Shown here in pieces: positions 32,732 to 41,790 of a stretch of DNA of 41,916 nucleotides (positions within the stretch are counted from its first letter, which is position 1; every line of letters starts with the position of its first letter). Below the pieces are notes generated by a model. It searched no databases. It was not told where the DNA came from and was given only the letters and a program-made list of their open reading frames with translations. This DNA is from an uncultured Ruminococcus sp. GTDB taxonomy: Bacteria; Bacillota; Clostridia; Oscillospirales; Acutalibacteraceae. The DNA lies in NCBI GenBank assembly GCA_902767845.1, contig CACXIV010000011.1, positions 1 to 41,916 of the forward strand, written 5' to 3'. Position numbers and translations under genes: made by a program.

Positions 32732-32739
32732 GATATAGT
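32710..32739 (+). promoter_or_regulatory. Promoter of pflA-pflB
   Basis: TTGACA (32710-32715) and TATAGT (32734-32739) are 18 bases apart. The ACACAA dyad covers the spacer, so binding there should block RNA polymerase. Confidence 0.75.
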
Positions 32740-32782
32740 TTTGAGGTACGATTGATAACCGTTTCTTGATCCGAGGTGTTTT

Positions 32783-33508
32783 ATGATAAAAGGCAGGATC
32801 CATTCGACCGAGAGCTTCGGCTCGGTGGACGGTCCGGGAGTAAGGTTTTTGATATTTACGCAGGGCTGCGGCATGCGCTGCAAATTCTGCCACAACGCCG
32901 ATACGTGGAACAGGGAATCGGGTACGCTGATGACGGCGGACGAGCTTATTGCCCAAGCGCTCAGGTACAGATCATACTGGGGTGACAAGGGCGGGATCAC
33001 CGTGAGCGGAGGCGAGCCGCTGCTGCAGATCGACTTTTTGACCGAGCTTTTTACGCTGGCAAAGGAGAACGGGATAAACACCTGCGTCGACACCGCGGGT
33101 CAGCCGTTTTCAAGGCGCGAGCCGTTTTTCGGAAAGTTCAGGCAGCTGTGCGGCCTGACCGACCTGTTCATCTGCGACATAAAGCACATCGACCCCGGTC
33201 TGCACAAAGAGCTGACGGGAGTTAAAAACGACAATATCCTTGATATGCTCAGATTCCTGTCGGATATCGGCAAGCCGGTATGGATACGCCAGGTGCTGGT
33301 AAAGGGCTTTACCGACGACGACAAGTATTTGAGAAAAACAAGGGAATTTATAGACGAATTAAAAAACGTCGAGAGGGTAGAGGTATTGCCCTACCACACG
33401 ATGGGCGCTTACAAGTGGAAGGAGCTCGGTATGGAGTATCCGCTTGAGGGCGTCGAGCCTCCGGACGCGGACAGAATAAAAGCAGCCGGCGACATACTTG
33501 TAAAATAG
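32783..33508 (+). CDS. pflA: Pyruvate formate-lyase activating enzyme (radical SAM)
   Basis: A 241-residue radical SAM enzyme that installs the glycyl radical on pyruvate formate-lyase, using a [4Fe-4S] cluster and S-adenosylmethionine. The cluster motif C-x3-C-x2-C is Cys29, Cys33, Cys36 in [11 protein letters not shown], and the N-terminal [22 protein letters not shown] is the PflA signature. SGGEPLLQ follows. It is encoded before pflB by 38 bases, the reverse of the pflB-pflA order familiar from E. coli. The start ATG is preceded by GAGGTG. Confidence 0.95.
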   Translation: MIKGRIHSTESFGSVDGPGVRFLIFTQGCGMRCKFCHNADTWNRESGTLMTADELIAQALRYRSYWGDKGGITVSGGEPLLQIDFLTELFTLAKENGINTCVDTAGQPFSRREPFFGKFRQLCGLTDLFICDIKHIDPGLHKELTGVKNDNILDMLRFLSDIGKPVWIRQVLVKGFTDDDKYLRKTREFIDELKNVERVEVLPYHTMGAYKWKELGMEYPLEGVEPPDADRIKAAGDILVK

Positions 33509-33546
33509 ATAAAATTCAGGCAGCGATTTTAAAGAGGAGAATTGAT

Positions 33547-35790
33547 ATGGAAGCTTGGAGAGGTTTTACGGGAAGGAAATGGAAAGAGGACGTTAACGTC
33601 CGCGAGTTTATTCAGAACAACTACACGCCCTACGACGGCGACGAGAGCTTTCTCGCCGAGCCCACAGAGGCTACAAGGTTCCTCTGGGACAAGGTTCAGG
33701 CGCTTCAAAAGGAAGAGAGAAAAAGAGGCGGCGTTTTGGAATGTGAGACCGAGGTGGTTTCCTCGCTCACCTCATACGGCCCCGGATATATCGACGAGGA
33801 GCACAAGGAGCTCGAAAAGATCGTCGGACTCCAGACCGACAAGCCGCTCAAGCGCGCCTTCATGCCATACGGAGGAATCAAAATGGCGGCTCAGGCGGCT
33901 TCCACCTACGGCTACAACGTCAACGAGAACCTTGTAAAGATATTCACCGATTACCACAAGACCCACAATCAGGCGGTGTTCGACGTATACACCCCCGAGA
34001 TGAAAAAAGTTCGCCACAACCACATCATCACCGGTCTGCCCGATACATACGGCAGGGGCAGGATCGTGGGCGACTACAGGCGCGTCGCGCTTTACGGACT
34101 CGATTTCCTTATCAAAAAGAAGGAAAAGGATCTCCGCTACTGCGGCGACAGAAACATGAGCGAGGAGCATATCAGGCTCAGAGAGGAGATCGCCGAGCAG
34201 ATCCGCGCCCTCCACGGCATGAAGAAAATGGCGGAGATATACGGCTATGATATCTCGCGTCCTGCGGAGACCGCCAAAGAGGCTGTCCAGTGGCTTTACT
34301 TCGGCTACCTCGCCGCTATCAAGACTCAGAACGGCGCGGCTATGAGCGTTGGCAGGATCTCGACCTTCCTCGATATCTACATCAAGCGCGACCTCGACGA
34401 GGGCATACTCACCGAGAGCGAGGCTCAGGAGCTTATCGACCACCTCGTGCTCAAGTTCCGCCTTGTAAAATTCGCGCGTATCCCGTCCTATAACGAGCTT
34501 TTCTCCGGCGATCCCGTTTGGGTAACGCTCGAGATGGCAGGAGTCGGTATGGACGGCAGACACATGGTCACCAAAAACGACTTCCGCTTTCTCCACACGC
34601 TTGAAAACATGGGTCCCGCGCCCGAGCCCAACCTAACGGTGCTCTGGTCGTCAAGACTCCCCGAAAACTTCAAAAAGTACGCCGCTAAGATCTCCGTCGA
34701 CACCTCGTCTATCCAGTATGAGAACGACTGCGTTATGCGCCCTGTCTGGGGCGACGACTACAGCATCTGCTGCTGTGTTTCAGCCACTCAGACCGGCAAG
34801 GAGATCCAGTTCTTCGGCGCGAGAGCCAACCTCGCCAAGTGCCTCAACTACGCTATCAACGGCGGCGTTGACTTAAAGACAAGGGAGCAGGTAGGCCCCG
34901 AGATCAGACCTATCACAAGCGAGTACCTCGATTACGACGAGGTCATGCACAAGTTCAATATCATGTTTAGCTGGCTTGTTGAGCTGTATGTGAATACGCT
35001 CAACCTGATCCACTATATGCACGATAAATACTACTACGAGGCAGCCGAGATGGCGCTGATCGACACCTACACCCGCCGCACCTTCGCTACGGGTATCGCG
35101 GGCTTCTCCCACGTTGTCGACTCGCTCTCAGCTATCAAGTACGCCAAGGTAAAGACTATCCGCGACGAGGACGGCTTTGTCGTGGATTATGAGGTGGAGG
35201 GAGATTATCCGCACTACGGTAACGACGACGAGCGCGCCGATCAGATCGCTATCTGGCTCTTAAAGGCGTTTATGAAGAAGGTCAGGGAGCACCATACCTA
35301 CCGCAACTCCGAGCCCACGACCTCGATCCTCACGATCACCTCAAACGTAGTTTACGGCAAGGCGACCGGCGCTACGCCCGACGGCAGAAAGGCGTTCACT
35401 CCCTTTGCGCCCGGAGCTAATCCGGCTTACGGCGCCGAGAAAAACGGACTTCTCGCCTCGCTCAATTCAGTCGCGAAGCTTCCGTACGAGTACGCCCTCG
35501 ACGGTATTTCAAATACCCAGACGATCAGCCCCGACGCTCTCGGCCATAACGATCCCGAGAGGATAGACAACCTCTGGCACATCCTCGACGGCTACTTTGA
35601 CAAGGGCGCTCACCACCTGAACGTCAATGTGTTCGGCGTTGAAAAGCTCAGGGATTGCATGGAGCATCCCGAAAAGCCCGAGTACGCGAACTTTACGATC
35701 CGTGTTTCGGGTTACGCGGTCAAGTTTATCGACCTCACGCGCGAGCAGCAGCTTGACGTTATCGCCAGAACCGAGCACAAGGTACTTTAA
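33547..35790 (+). CDS. pflB: Pyruvate formate-lyase (formate C-acetyltransferase)
   Basis: Glycyl-radical enzyme that splits pyruvate with CoA into acetyl-CoA and formate in anaerobic fermentation. The 747 residues match the family. The catalytic cysteine pair lies in [10 protein letters not shown] (Cys408-Cys410, three in a row), and the glycyl-radical Gly722 is in [17 protein letters not shown] and the [23 protein letters not shown] region are also characteristic. The start has AAAGAGGAG. A terminator follows at 35797, and codon use suggests high expression. Confidence 0.97.
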   Translation: MEAWRGFTGRKWKEDVNVREFIQNNYTPYDGDESFLAEPTEATRFLWDKVQALQKEERKRGGVLECETEVVSSLTSYGPGYIDEEHKELEKIVGLQTDKPLKRAFMPYGGIKMAAQAASTYGYNVNENLVKIFTDYHKTHNQAVFDVYTPEMKKVRHNHIITGLPDTYGRGRIVGDYRRVALYGLDFLIKKKEKDLRYCGDRNMSEEHIRLREEIAEQIRALHGMKKMAEIYGYDISRPAETAKEAVQWLYFGYLAAIKTQNGAAMSVGRISTFLDIYIKRDLDEGILTESEAQELIDHLVLKFRLVKFARIPSYNELFSGDPVWVTLEMAGVGMDGRHMVTKNDFRFLHTLENMGPAPEPNLTVLWSSRLPENFKKYAAKISVDTSSIQYENDCVMRPVWGDDYSICCCVSATQTGKEIQFFGARANLAKCLNYAINGGVDLKTREQVGPEIRPITSEYLDYDEVMHKFNIMFSWLVELYVNTLNLIHYMHDKYYYEAAEMALIDTYTRRTFATGIAGFSHVVDSLSAIKYAKVKTIRDEDGFVVDYEVEGDYPHYGNDDERADQIAIWLLKAFMKKVREHHTYRNSEPTTSILTITSNVVYGKATGATPDGRKAFTPFAPGANPAYGAEKNGLLASLNSVAKLPYEYALDGISNTQTISPDALGHNDPERIDNLWHILDGYFDKGAHHLNVNVFGVEKLRDCMEHPEKPEYANFTIRVSGYAVKFIDLTREQQLDVIARTEHKVL

Positions 35791-35796
35791 AAATTC

Positions 35797-35824
35797 GGGC
35801 AGGCTCCGCGGGGTCTGCCCTTTT
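35797..35824 (+). terminator. Terminator after pflB
   Basis: GGGCAG and CTGCCC pair around a GC-rich loop (35797-35820) and are followed by TTTT. Confidence 0.8.
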
Positions 35825-35839
35825 GCACAGGAGAAAGAT

Positions 35840-36220
35840 ATGAAAAAACTGTTGGCAGCGGCTGTCGCCGCCCTTACGCTGATCTTCGGCGGCTGCGCCG
35901 AGCCGTCCGGCTATCAGCAGATAACTCAGGAGGAAGCCGCCGAGATAATGGAGAACGAGAGCGGATACATCATCCTTGACGTCAGGACCGAACAGGAGTA
36001 TAACGGAGGGCATATCCCCGGCGCGATCTGTGTTCCGAACGAGAGCATCTCCGACGCGCCTCCAGAACAGCTGCCCGATAAAAACAGGCTCATACTCGTG
36101 TATTGCCGCAGCGGCAGGCGAAGCAAGCAGGCGGCTCAAAAGCTCGCCGATATGGGCTATACGGATGTCAGGGAGTTCGGAGGAATAAACACCTGGCAGG
36201 GGGAGACGACCGCACAATGA
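35840..36220 (+). CDS. Rhodanese-domain lipoprotein
   Basis: A 126-residue protein with a lipoprotein signal (MKKLLAAAVAALTLIFGGC, lipid Cys19) followed by a single rhodanese domain. Catalytic Cys89 is in YCRSGRRS, which gives the six-residue active-site loop, and DVRTEQEYNGGHIPGAI is the CH2A-like motif. It should act outside the membrane in sulfur transfer or redox handling. ATG 35840 is preferred because AGGAGAAAG is just upstream. The stop overlaps the next start by four bases. Confidence 0.9.
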   Translation: MKKLLAAAVAALTLIFGGCAEPSGYQQITQEEAAEIMENESGYIILDVRTEQEYNGGHIPGAICVPNESISDAPPEQLPDKNRLILVYCRSGRRSKQAAQKLADMGYTDVREFGGINTWQGETTAQ

Positions 36221-36600
36221 ACAGACATGAGCTTGAAGGCTTTATTTTTGAGGCGTACGGCGTCAAGCCCGACTATCCGTGGGAGAAAACACCCGACGGC
36301 GAGGTGTTCCGCCATCAGTCAAACAATAAGTGGTTCGCGCTGGTAATGGACGTAAAAAGATCCTCTCTCGGGCTGAGCGGCGAGGGTGTTGTCAGCGTGC
36401 TGAACCTCAAGTGTGATCCGGTGCTTATCGGCACCGTCAGGCAGGAGAAGGGGATACTCCCGGCGTACCACATGAACAAGGAGCACTGGATCTCCGTGCT
36501 GCTTGACGGCTCCGCCGATGACGAAAGGATAAAATCGCTTGTCGACCTCAGCTTTGAGCTTACCTACGTTAAGGTCGGGAAAAAGAAAAACAAGGGATAA
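36217..36600 (+). CDS. YjbR/MmcQ-family protein
   Basis: A 127-residue protein of the YjbR/CyaY-like (MmcQ) fold. Typical motifs are NRHELEGFIFEAYGVKPDYPW at the start, VFRHQSNNKWFALVM, and the conserved C-terminal KEHWISVLLDGSADDERIKSLVDLSFELT. The family is annotated as DNA-binding-like, but the function is not established. The start overlaps the rhodanese stop (ATGA), so the two genes are coupled; GGGAGAC lies upstream. Confidence 0.88.
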   Translation: MNRHELEGFIFEAYGVKPDYPWEKTPDGEVFRHQSNNKWFALVMDVKRSSLGLSGEGVVSVLNLKCDPVLIGTVRQEKGILPAYHMNKEHWISVLLDGSADDERIKSLVDLSFELTYVKVGKKKNKG

Positions 36601-36616
36601 CGTCGGCATAATAATA

Positions 36617-36645
36617 TTGACAAACCCGGTTTTATTTGATATAAT
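36617..36645 (+). promoter_or_regulatory. Strong consensus promoter upstream of the structured RNA/tRNA-Leu
   Basis: TTGACA (36617-36622), exactly 17 bases, TATAAT (36640-36645), both perfect matches. Transcription starts near 36652, well before the tRNA at 36934. Confidence 0.9.
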
Positions 36646-36651
36646 AACGCT

Positions 36652-36912
36652 TGTGGATAAAGCGAAACGCTCCGCCTCGGCAACTCTCAGCCGTGTAAAA
36701 ATATGAGAGAATACGCAGGTATGGCGGAATTGGTCGTGTTGCGAGCGCTGCCGGCGGCAGATAAAGCGAGCAAAAACGAGGTTTGAAATAAGGAGTACAA
36801 GGAAGTGCTTTAGCACGACGCGGTACGACTGTATTTCAAGCGGGACACACCGCGCATGGTTCAGGTTACACCACGTCGGTGAACTTGCAAATCCGATTTA
36901 ATATCCTGAAAA
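36652..36912 (+). ncRNA. Candidate structured noncoding RNA with two tRNA-Leu-like fragments
   Basis: About 260 nt between a perfect promoter and tRNA-Leu with no protein frame. Hand folding gives an H-type pseudoknot (36678-36681 with 36690-36693; 36684-36689 with 36704-36709), a closing helix (CAGG 36716-36719 with CCTG 36905-36908), and inside it four hairpins: 36734-36779 (CTGCC/GGCAG core), 36783-36839 (eight-bp arms TTGAAATA/TATTTCAA with nested GTAC/GTAC and GTGC/GCAC), 36840-36853 and 36859-36884. GCAGGTATGGCGGAATTGGT (36715-36734) looks exactly like the 5' end of a tRNA-Leu, and CGCGCATGGTTCAGGT (36851-36866) like its anticodon arm, but the 3' half of that stem is mismatched. It may be a degenerate, interrupted tRNA-Leu, or a new RNA class. 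Pairings were found by eye. Confidence 0.55.
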
Positions 36913-36933
36913 ACTTTTTACAATTTCATATTT

Positions 36934-37020
36934 GCACCCGTGGCGGAACTGGCAGACGCGTATGGTTCAGGTCCATATTTTCGAAAGGAAGTGCAGGTTC
37001 AATTCCTGTCGGGTGCACCA
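36934..37020 (+). tRNA. tRNA-Leu (anticodon CAG)
   Basis: Eighty-seven bases with encoded CCA. The acceptor stem GCACCCG pairs with CGGGTGC; the D arm is GCG...CGC with GGCAGA; the anticodon loop TTCAGGT closed by TATGG/CCATA holds CAG at 36968-36970; a long variable arm (TTTTCGAAAGGAA) is class II as in Leu; the T arm is GCAGGTTCAATTCCTGT. It decodes CTG codons. Confidence 0.96.
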
Positions 37021-37030
37021 AGCGAAGATG

Positions 37031-37072
37031 ATCCGAACCATTCTCCGGCTGGAGAATGGTTCGGATTTATTC
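37031..37072 (+). terminator. Terminator after tRNA-Leu
   Basis: A perfect 16-bp stem (37031-37046 with 37051-37066) with a four-base loop, followed by a T-rich tail TTATTCTT. Confidence 0.85.
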
Positions 37073-37101
37073 TTACACTAGCTTTATTCTAATTCCATCA
37101 G

Positions 37102-37129
37102 TTGACATTTGTCTTTATAATGCTACTAT
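37102..37129 (+). promoter_or_regulatory. Promoter of the retron-type effector remnant
   Basis: TTGACA (37102-37107), 16-base spacer, TACTAT (37124-37129). It follows the tRNA terminator directly. Confidence 0.6.
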
Positions 37130-37170
37130 ATGATTGTAATTGCGTGGAATAGAGATTTGTTGGTGAGATT

Positions 37171-37817
37171 ATGGAGTTGCTATTCTCTGAAATATACTAT
37201 AGTGTTTTTTCAAAAATAAAAAACGGAAACGTGGATTTGTTTTTGTGCGGCGGAGCAAGTACTAAGAAGAAAAAGTCCTATAGAGATATGTTTAATGAAG
37301 AATTAAAAAAATATAACCGTATTTCAGAATTATACCCGGAAGATCTATTCCTTGAGATTTTGAACAGAAAAAATATGATTTGCTAACTCTTGAAAAGTTT
37401 TTAGCTGATAACAGTGACTTTATTTTAATCGTTTGCGAAAGCCCCGGTTCATTTACTGAACTAGGTGCATTTGTAAATAATAATGCAACTGTAGATAAAG
37501 TTATCATACTTTTACAAACTAAATATAAAAATGCAAAGAGTTTTATTCGGCAAGGTCCTGTTCAATATATTTATTCAAAAAACAAAGAACGTGTCATATA
37601 TTATAATTCGGATATTTCAGATGCGATTTCGAGAATTAAAAAACTTGTTTTACCTCGAGCTAGAATATCCTCTTTTGTTTCATTCAAAGATTTAGATACA
37701 ATAACAGGTCAGTACAATTTTATTCTGTTGCTGTTGTATTTTTATAATACATTACCAATCAAAATTTTGAACGAAAATATCAAGAGTCTTTATTTTGAGA
37801 AGGGGTATTGTCGTTAA
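37171..37817 (+). pseudogene. Frameshifted and truncated homologue of the retron-Eco1 (Ec86) effector
   Basis: Two frames form one protein. The first (37171-37386) reads LFLCGGASTKKKKSYRDMF...YPEDLFLEILNR and stops; the second (to 37817) continues LLTLEKFLADNSDFILIVCESPGSFTELGAF...KSFIRQGPVQYI. Inserting one A in the run of six A at 37368-37373 joins them seamlessly (NRKKYDLLTLEK), giving about 215 residues. From memory this matches the nucleoside deoxyribosyltransferase-like effector of retron Eco1 (FLCGG, YPEDLF, SLENILAEAVD, ESPGSFTELGAFSNN, RSFINYGPV), which has about 307 residues, so the C-terminal third is also missing. No reverse transcriptase is nearby. The region is strikingly AT-rich against its neighbours, which suggests transfer. 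A -1 slip at the A-run could restore the frame, so it may not be dead. Confidence 0.75.
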
Positions 37818-37855
37818 GGACAGTCAAGTATAATCGAGAGTAGCATAACGTATTT

Positions 37856-37881
37856 GAGCCGAGGTTTTCTCGGCTCTTTTT
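37856..37881 (+). terminator. Terminator after the effector remnant
   Basis: A perfect 8-bp stem GAGCCGAG/CTCGGCTC (37856-37863 with 37869-37876) and TTTTT. Confidence 0.9.
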
Positions 37882-37883
37882 AA

Positions 37884-37920
37884 AAAAGGAGACCGACTCA
37901 AACCGAATCGGTCTCCTTTT
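37884..37920. terminator. Bidirectional terminator between convergent genes
   Basis: AAAGGAGACCGA and TCGGTCTCCTTT pair around an 11-base loop, with A- and T-runs on both sides. It serves the minus-strand small-protein gene whose stop lies five bases away, and backs up the plus-strand terminator. Confidence 0.88.
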
Positions 37921-37924
37921 GCGT

Positions 37925-38098
37925 TTACAGCTGAACGTCCTCTGTTGCTTCCGTCTTTGAGAACGGGCAGCCCTCCGGAGCCTCCGGAAGCTCCTCGCCG
38001 TTGATCGCCGCGGCGATCAGGTCGCGGTGCAGATAAAGTATCGTAAGTCCCGCGCCCAAAACCAGTCCGCCGACAAATCCGATTATAGCCTTGTTCAT
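37925..38098 (-). CDS. Small membrane protein, 57 residues, unknown function
   Basis: One membrane helix (MNKAIIGFVGGLVLGAGLTILYL, residues 1-23) with Gly-zipper character, then a short amphipathic, acidic tail (EELPEAPEGCPFSKTEATEDVQL). The start ATG 38098 has an excellent GGAGGTGATT ribosome site eight bases upstream, which is the best evidence that it is real. It is the last gene of the minus-strand unit, 32 bases after the epimerase-LicD fusion. No function can be assigned; it may be an accessory of the glycopolymer machinery. Confidence 0.75.
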   Translation of the reverse strand: MNKAIIGFVGGLVLGAGLTILYLHRDLIAAAINGEELPEAPEGCPFSKTEATEDVQL

Positions 38099-38130
38099 GG
38101 AATCACCTCCGAAAAATATGTATTTATCCG

Positions 38131-39974
38131 TCACAGACGGTCGTATTTTCCTATATCGCAGAGCTTGATCTCGTGACATCCGAGCCTTGTGCTCAGCGGA
38201 GCAAGCTCCATGTAATCGCCGTACAAAAACCTCAGGTACTCGTCGTACCTTTCGGGCACGGGCAGCGGCACGCCCTCAAAGTCAAGGCGTATCTCGTTTT
38301 GCAGAAGCTCGATCGGGAAGCTTCCGTTGTACACGTTCCTGCCCATTCCGTCGTAGAGGAATTTGGCGTTTTTCTTATGCTTAAAAAAGCTGATTGTATG
38401 GTTCATCAGCCAAAGGCTGAACCTCAGCGGAAATACCCTTATGCAGAAGTTTGTGACCGCGGTCTGGAACCTGCTGCCGTTTTTAGTTTTGCGCTTGTTC
38501 CACTTGTTGAGCACCAGCGCGCGCGTGAACACGGTCATCGCGAGGTGGAGCTTTTGACCGAGCGCGGAGTTGGCGGTCTTGTCGTGGCAAAAGATGTCGA
38601 GCGCTATACCTATATTGATCGAGCTGTGGGATTTGGCGAGCTCGGTGGCGAAAACGGTGTTGTCTACCCTCAGCTTGGCGAACTCGTAAAAGTTGTTTTT
38701 ATCGGTCTTGTTGGAGTGGAAGGACAAAAACGCGGGAAGCTCCTTTGGGGCGATCTCGCAGAATTTATCGTAATCCTCCCTGAGCATCATGATGTCCGAG
38801 TCGTCGTCCCACGGGATAAAGCCCTTGTGCCTTATCGCGCCGAGCAGCGTGCCTCCGCCCAAAAAGTAGCGGATGCCGTGCTTGCGGCAGATCCTGTCGA
38901 CCTCCGTGAGCGCCGCGAGCTGTATCTTCTGAATGGCGTCGAGCCGCCCGTCGTGGGTGTTCGGAAGGCTCGCTCCGGCGGCGTTTTCCATATAGCTCAT
39001 TACACAGAGCTCAAGCGCCGTTTCAAGCCTGAGTGCGGGCACGCAGCCGTTGTTCTCGATCTTGCTGCCGAGTATGGCGCAGGCGTTCAGCTCGCCTTTT
39101 TCGCCGAGGGTTATCCTTGCGGTCTCGGGGTAGATATCGTGCAGCACTGCGGCGAGCATGCCGGTGGAAACGGTGGAGCCGATCCCCGTGACATTGTAGA
39201 CCTCGTCGCTTTTCAGCGCCGTAAGGGAGTATATTATCGCCCTGAAAACATCGGAGATATATACAAAGGAATACTTCCTGTCCGAGTTGAAGAGCGTGTA
39301 TTCTCTGCCGTTCGCCACAGCCTCGAACAGCCCGTCAAACGGAGTTTTCAGTCCTGCGCGGGCGCCGAGCACAATGCCGGTCCTCAGCGTGGTGAGCTCA
39401 AAGCCGCCGGACTTTTTCTCGCAGTTGAGGTATGCCTCGACCGCGCGGAGAAGCTGACCCTCAAAGCAGCTCTCGGAGGTGTTGTCAATAGACGCGTACT
39501 CGTTTTCGGCGTATACCCTGCCGTGCTTAGCGGCGCCGTAGATCCTGCTGTCGCTCAGCGCGGTAAGCCTTGCCGAGCTCATTTTGGCGATCCTGCAAAG
39601 CTCTCTGACCGCGGCAAGCTCGGTTTTGAGCTCGTCGCCGAAGCTTTTTACCGCCTCGCCGCACATGCCGGTGTAAATAACGTGATCGGCTTTTTTTATT
39701 TCCGATAAAGAATCATATTCGACAAAATCAAAGTCGTCCCTGAGCACCAGCCCGGCAAAATCCTCCCTGATCCTGCTGTTGTCCGTATCGGAAAAAATAA
39801 CCCTTATGTTCAGTCCGCGGGTTTCGTTCTGATACAAAAGGGCATAGCAAAGACAGCGGGCAATAGAATGTCCGCTGATCAGTATTGTTTTATTTTTGAG
39901 CTTTTGAAGCTCGTCTTTTTCGACCTGCGGCAGCGCCGCCCAGTCCGCTTCAAATTCGTTAAGTTTAGATTTGA

Positions 39975-39978
<4 letters not shown>
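38131..39978 (-). CDS. Fusion of degenerate SDR epimerase domain with LicD-family transferase
   Basis: A 615-residue two-domain protein. Residues of about 25-330 resemble an NAD-dependent epimerase/dehydratase: NKTILISGHSIARCL in place of the GxxGxxG loop, SDSRIYGA, FVYISDVFRAI and YNVTGIGSTVS. At the position of the usual YxxxK the sequence reads CFEGQLLRAVEAYL, so both catalytic residues appear changed (alignment by eye). Residues of about 345-610 are LicD-like: FLGGGTLLGAIRHKGFIPWDDDSDIMM (374-398) is the signature of this nucleotidyltransferase-fold family, known for adding phosphocholine to teichoic acid and lipopolysaccharide. The start overlaps the tagH-like stop by four bases, so it belongs to the glycopolymer export unit and probably decorates the polymer. 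Confidence 0.85.
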
Positions 39979-40724
<746 letters not shown>

Positions 40725-40739
40725 CTATAGCGCCTCCTA

Positions 40740-41579
40740 TCAGAGTACATCGGGGAGCTTCTTTCTGAGCCTGTTGTAGTTGTAGATACCGAGGATAAAT
40801 ACAACGACAAACTCAGCCAAAAAGATCACAAACTCGGTTTTGTACTCAAAGAACCACCTGTTGTAGAGGAAGCAGTTGCGGTAGCCGTTCGCGAAGAAGT
40901 TGATCGGGTTGACAAGCATGGCGTATTTCAAAAATCCGGTAAAGCCGTAGGAGTCGTACATTATGCCCGACAGCCAGAATATTCCCGACATGACCGAAAC
41001 GATAAGGCTCTCAAAGTCCTTGCTGAACGCCGCCATCGGCGCGGTCGACCATGATAACGCCAAAAAGAACATGAACATCAGCGGACAGTACAGGAAGAAC
41101 TGCAGGTCGTAAACGCTGAAAGCCGGCATGCCGTTTGAAACGCGGTGGAAAATAACATAGCCGTACATGATTATCGCCAAAAACAAATGAACGTAAAGCC
41201 TCGAAAGCCCCGTGTATGTAAGAATGGTCGAAACCGGGAACTTTACCTTGGTGATGAACTGCCTGTTTGTTCTCAGCGTTTTTGAGCCCTGAACAATGCT
41301 GTCCTGAATAAAGAACCAGGGGATAATGCCGATAAACATAAAGGTGAAGAAGTCGATCGTGAACGGATCGTGGCTGCCCAGATTTACGCCTACGTCCCTG
41401 AGCTTTTTGATTCCCACCGAGAACGCGAACCAGTAAACAAATACCGTGAACGCCGGCTTGACAACCGCCCAAAACGGACCGATAACAGCGCCCTTGTAGG
41501 TCTTGATAAGCTCATTTTTTGACAGCAGCATGATCTGCTTGCCAAAGCCCTTGTGTTCGTTGAGAATTGATGTGAACAA
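40740..41579 (-). CDS. tagG: Wall-glycopolymer ABC exporter permease, TagG/Wzm type
   Basis: A 279-residue ABC-2 membrane protein with six hydrophobic segments. Conserved features are LLSKNELIKTYKGAVIGPFWAVVKPA in the N-terminal amphipathic entrance, GIIPWFFIQDSIVQGS, the FLALSWSTAPMAAFSKDFE loop and the NPINFFANGYRNCFLYNRWF end. With the TagH-like ATPase it exports a lipid-linked polymer. The start TTG 41579 fits the family N-terminus; ATG 41531 is an alternative but has no good ribosome site. First gene of a four-gene minus-strand unit. Confidence 0.9.
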   Translation of the reverse strand: MFTSILNEHKGFGKQIMLLSKNELIKTYKGAVIGPFWAVVKPAFTVFVYWFAFSVGIKKLRDVGVNLGSHDPFTIDFFTFMFIGIIPWFFIQDSIVQGSKTLRTNRQFITKVKFPVSTILTYTGLSRLYVHLFLAIIMYGYVIFHRVSNGMPAFSVYDLQFFLYCPLMFMFFLALSWSTAPMAAFSKDFESLIVSVMSGIFWLSGIMYDSYGFTGFLKYAMLVNPINFFANGYRNCFLYNRWFFEYKTEFVIFLAEFVVVFILGIYNYNRLRKKLPDVL

Positions 41580-41668
41580 AATAACACCGTCCTGTCTGTT
41601 TCATAGATGATTTCAATAGAAAAAACGTGATTTACACTCAAATCCATACTATTCCAGTCTATACCTAT

Positions 41669-41696
41669 AGTATATAACAATTTTTGGATTTGTCAA
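41669..41696 (-). promoter_or_regulatory. Promoter of the tagG-tagH-licD unit
   Basis: On the minus strand TTGACA (41691-41696), 16-base spacer, TATACT (41669-41674). The leader is about 80 bases. Confidence 0.8.
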
Positions 41697-41752
41697 TGAG
41701 TCGTATTGCCGATTATATCAAGAATAAAGCCGCTAAAATTGTGAAAAAATGG

Positions 41753-41780
41753 TTGACAACAAAAGTTTTTATGATATAAT
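41753..41780 (+). promoter_or_regulatory. Promoter of rpsF
   Basis: TTGACA (41753-41758) and TATAAT (41775-41780), both perfect, 16 bases apart. Transcription starts near 41787. Confidence 0.88.
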
Positions 41781-41790
41781 GTATCTGTTG

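Noticed and set aside
36652-36912. Retron msr-msd RNA belonging to the downstream effector
   Set aside because: There is no reverse transcriptase, a tRNA gene with its own terminator lies in between, and the terminal a1/a2 repeats of a retron RNA were not seen. The tRNA-like pieces point elsewhere.
36652-36912. SRP RNA, tmRNA or 6S RNA
   Set aside because: The SRP tetraloop core (GGTCAGGTCCGGAAGGAAGCAG-like), the tmRNA tRNA-Ala ends and tag frame, and the 6S single long bulged hairpin were looked for and not found.
38173-39708. A very long open frame (511 codons) on the plus strand
   Set aside because: It is wholly antisense to the epimerase-LicD fusion, has no promoter or ribosome site, and its translation has no recognisable domain; it results from GC-rich codon positions of the real gene.
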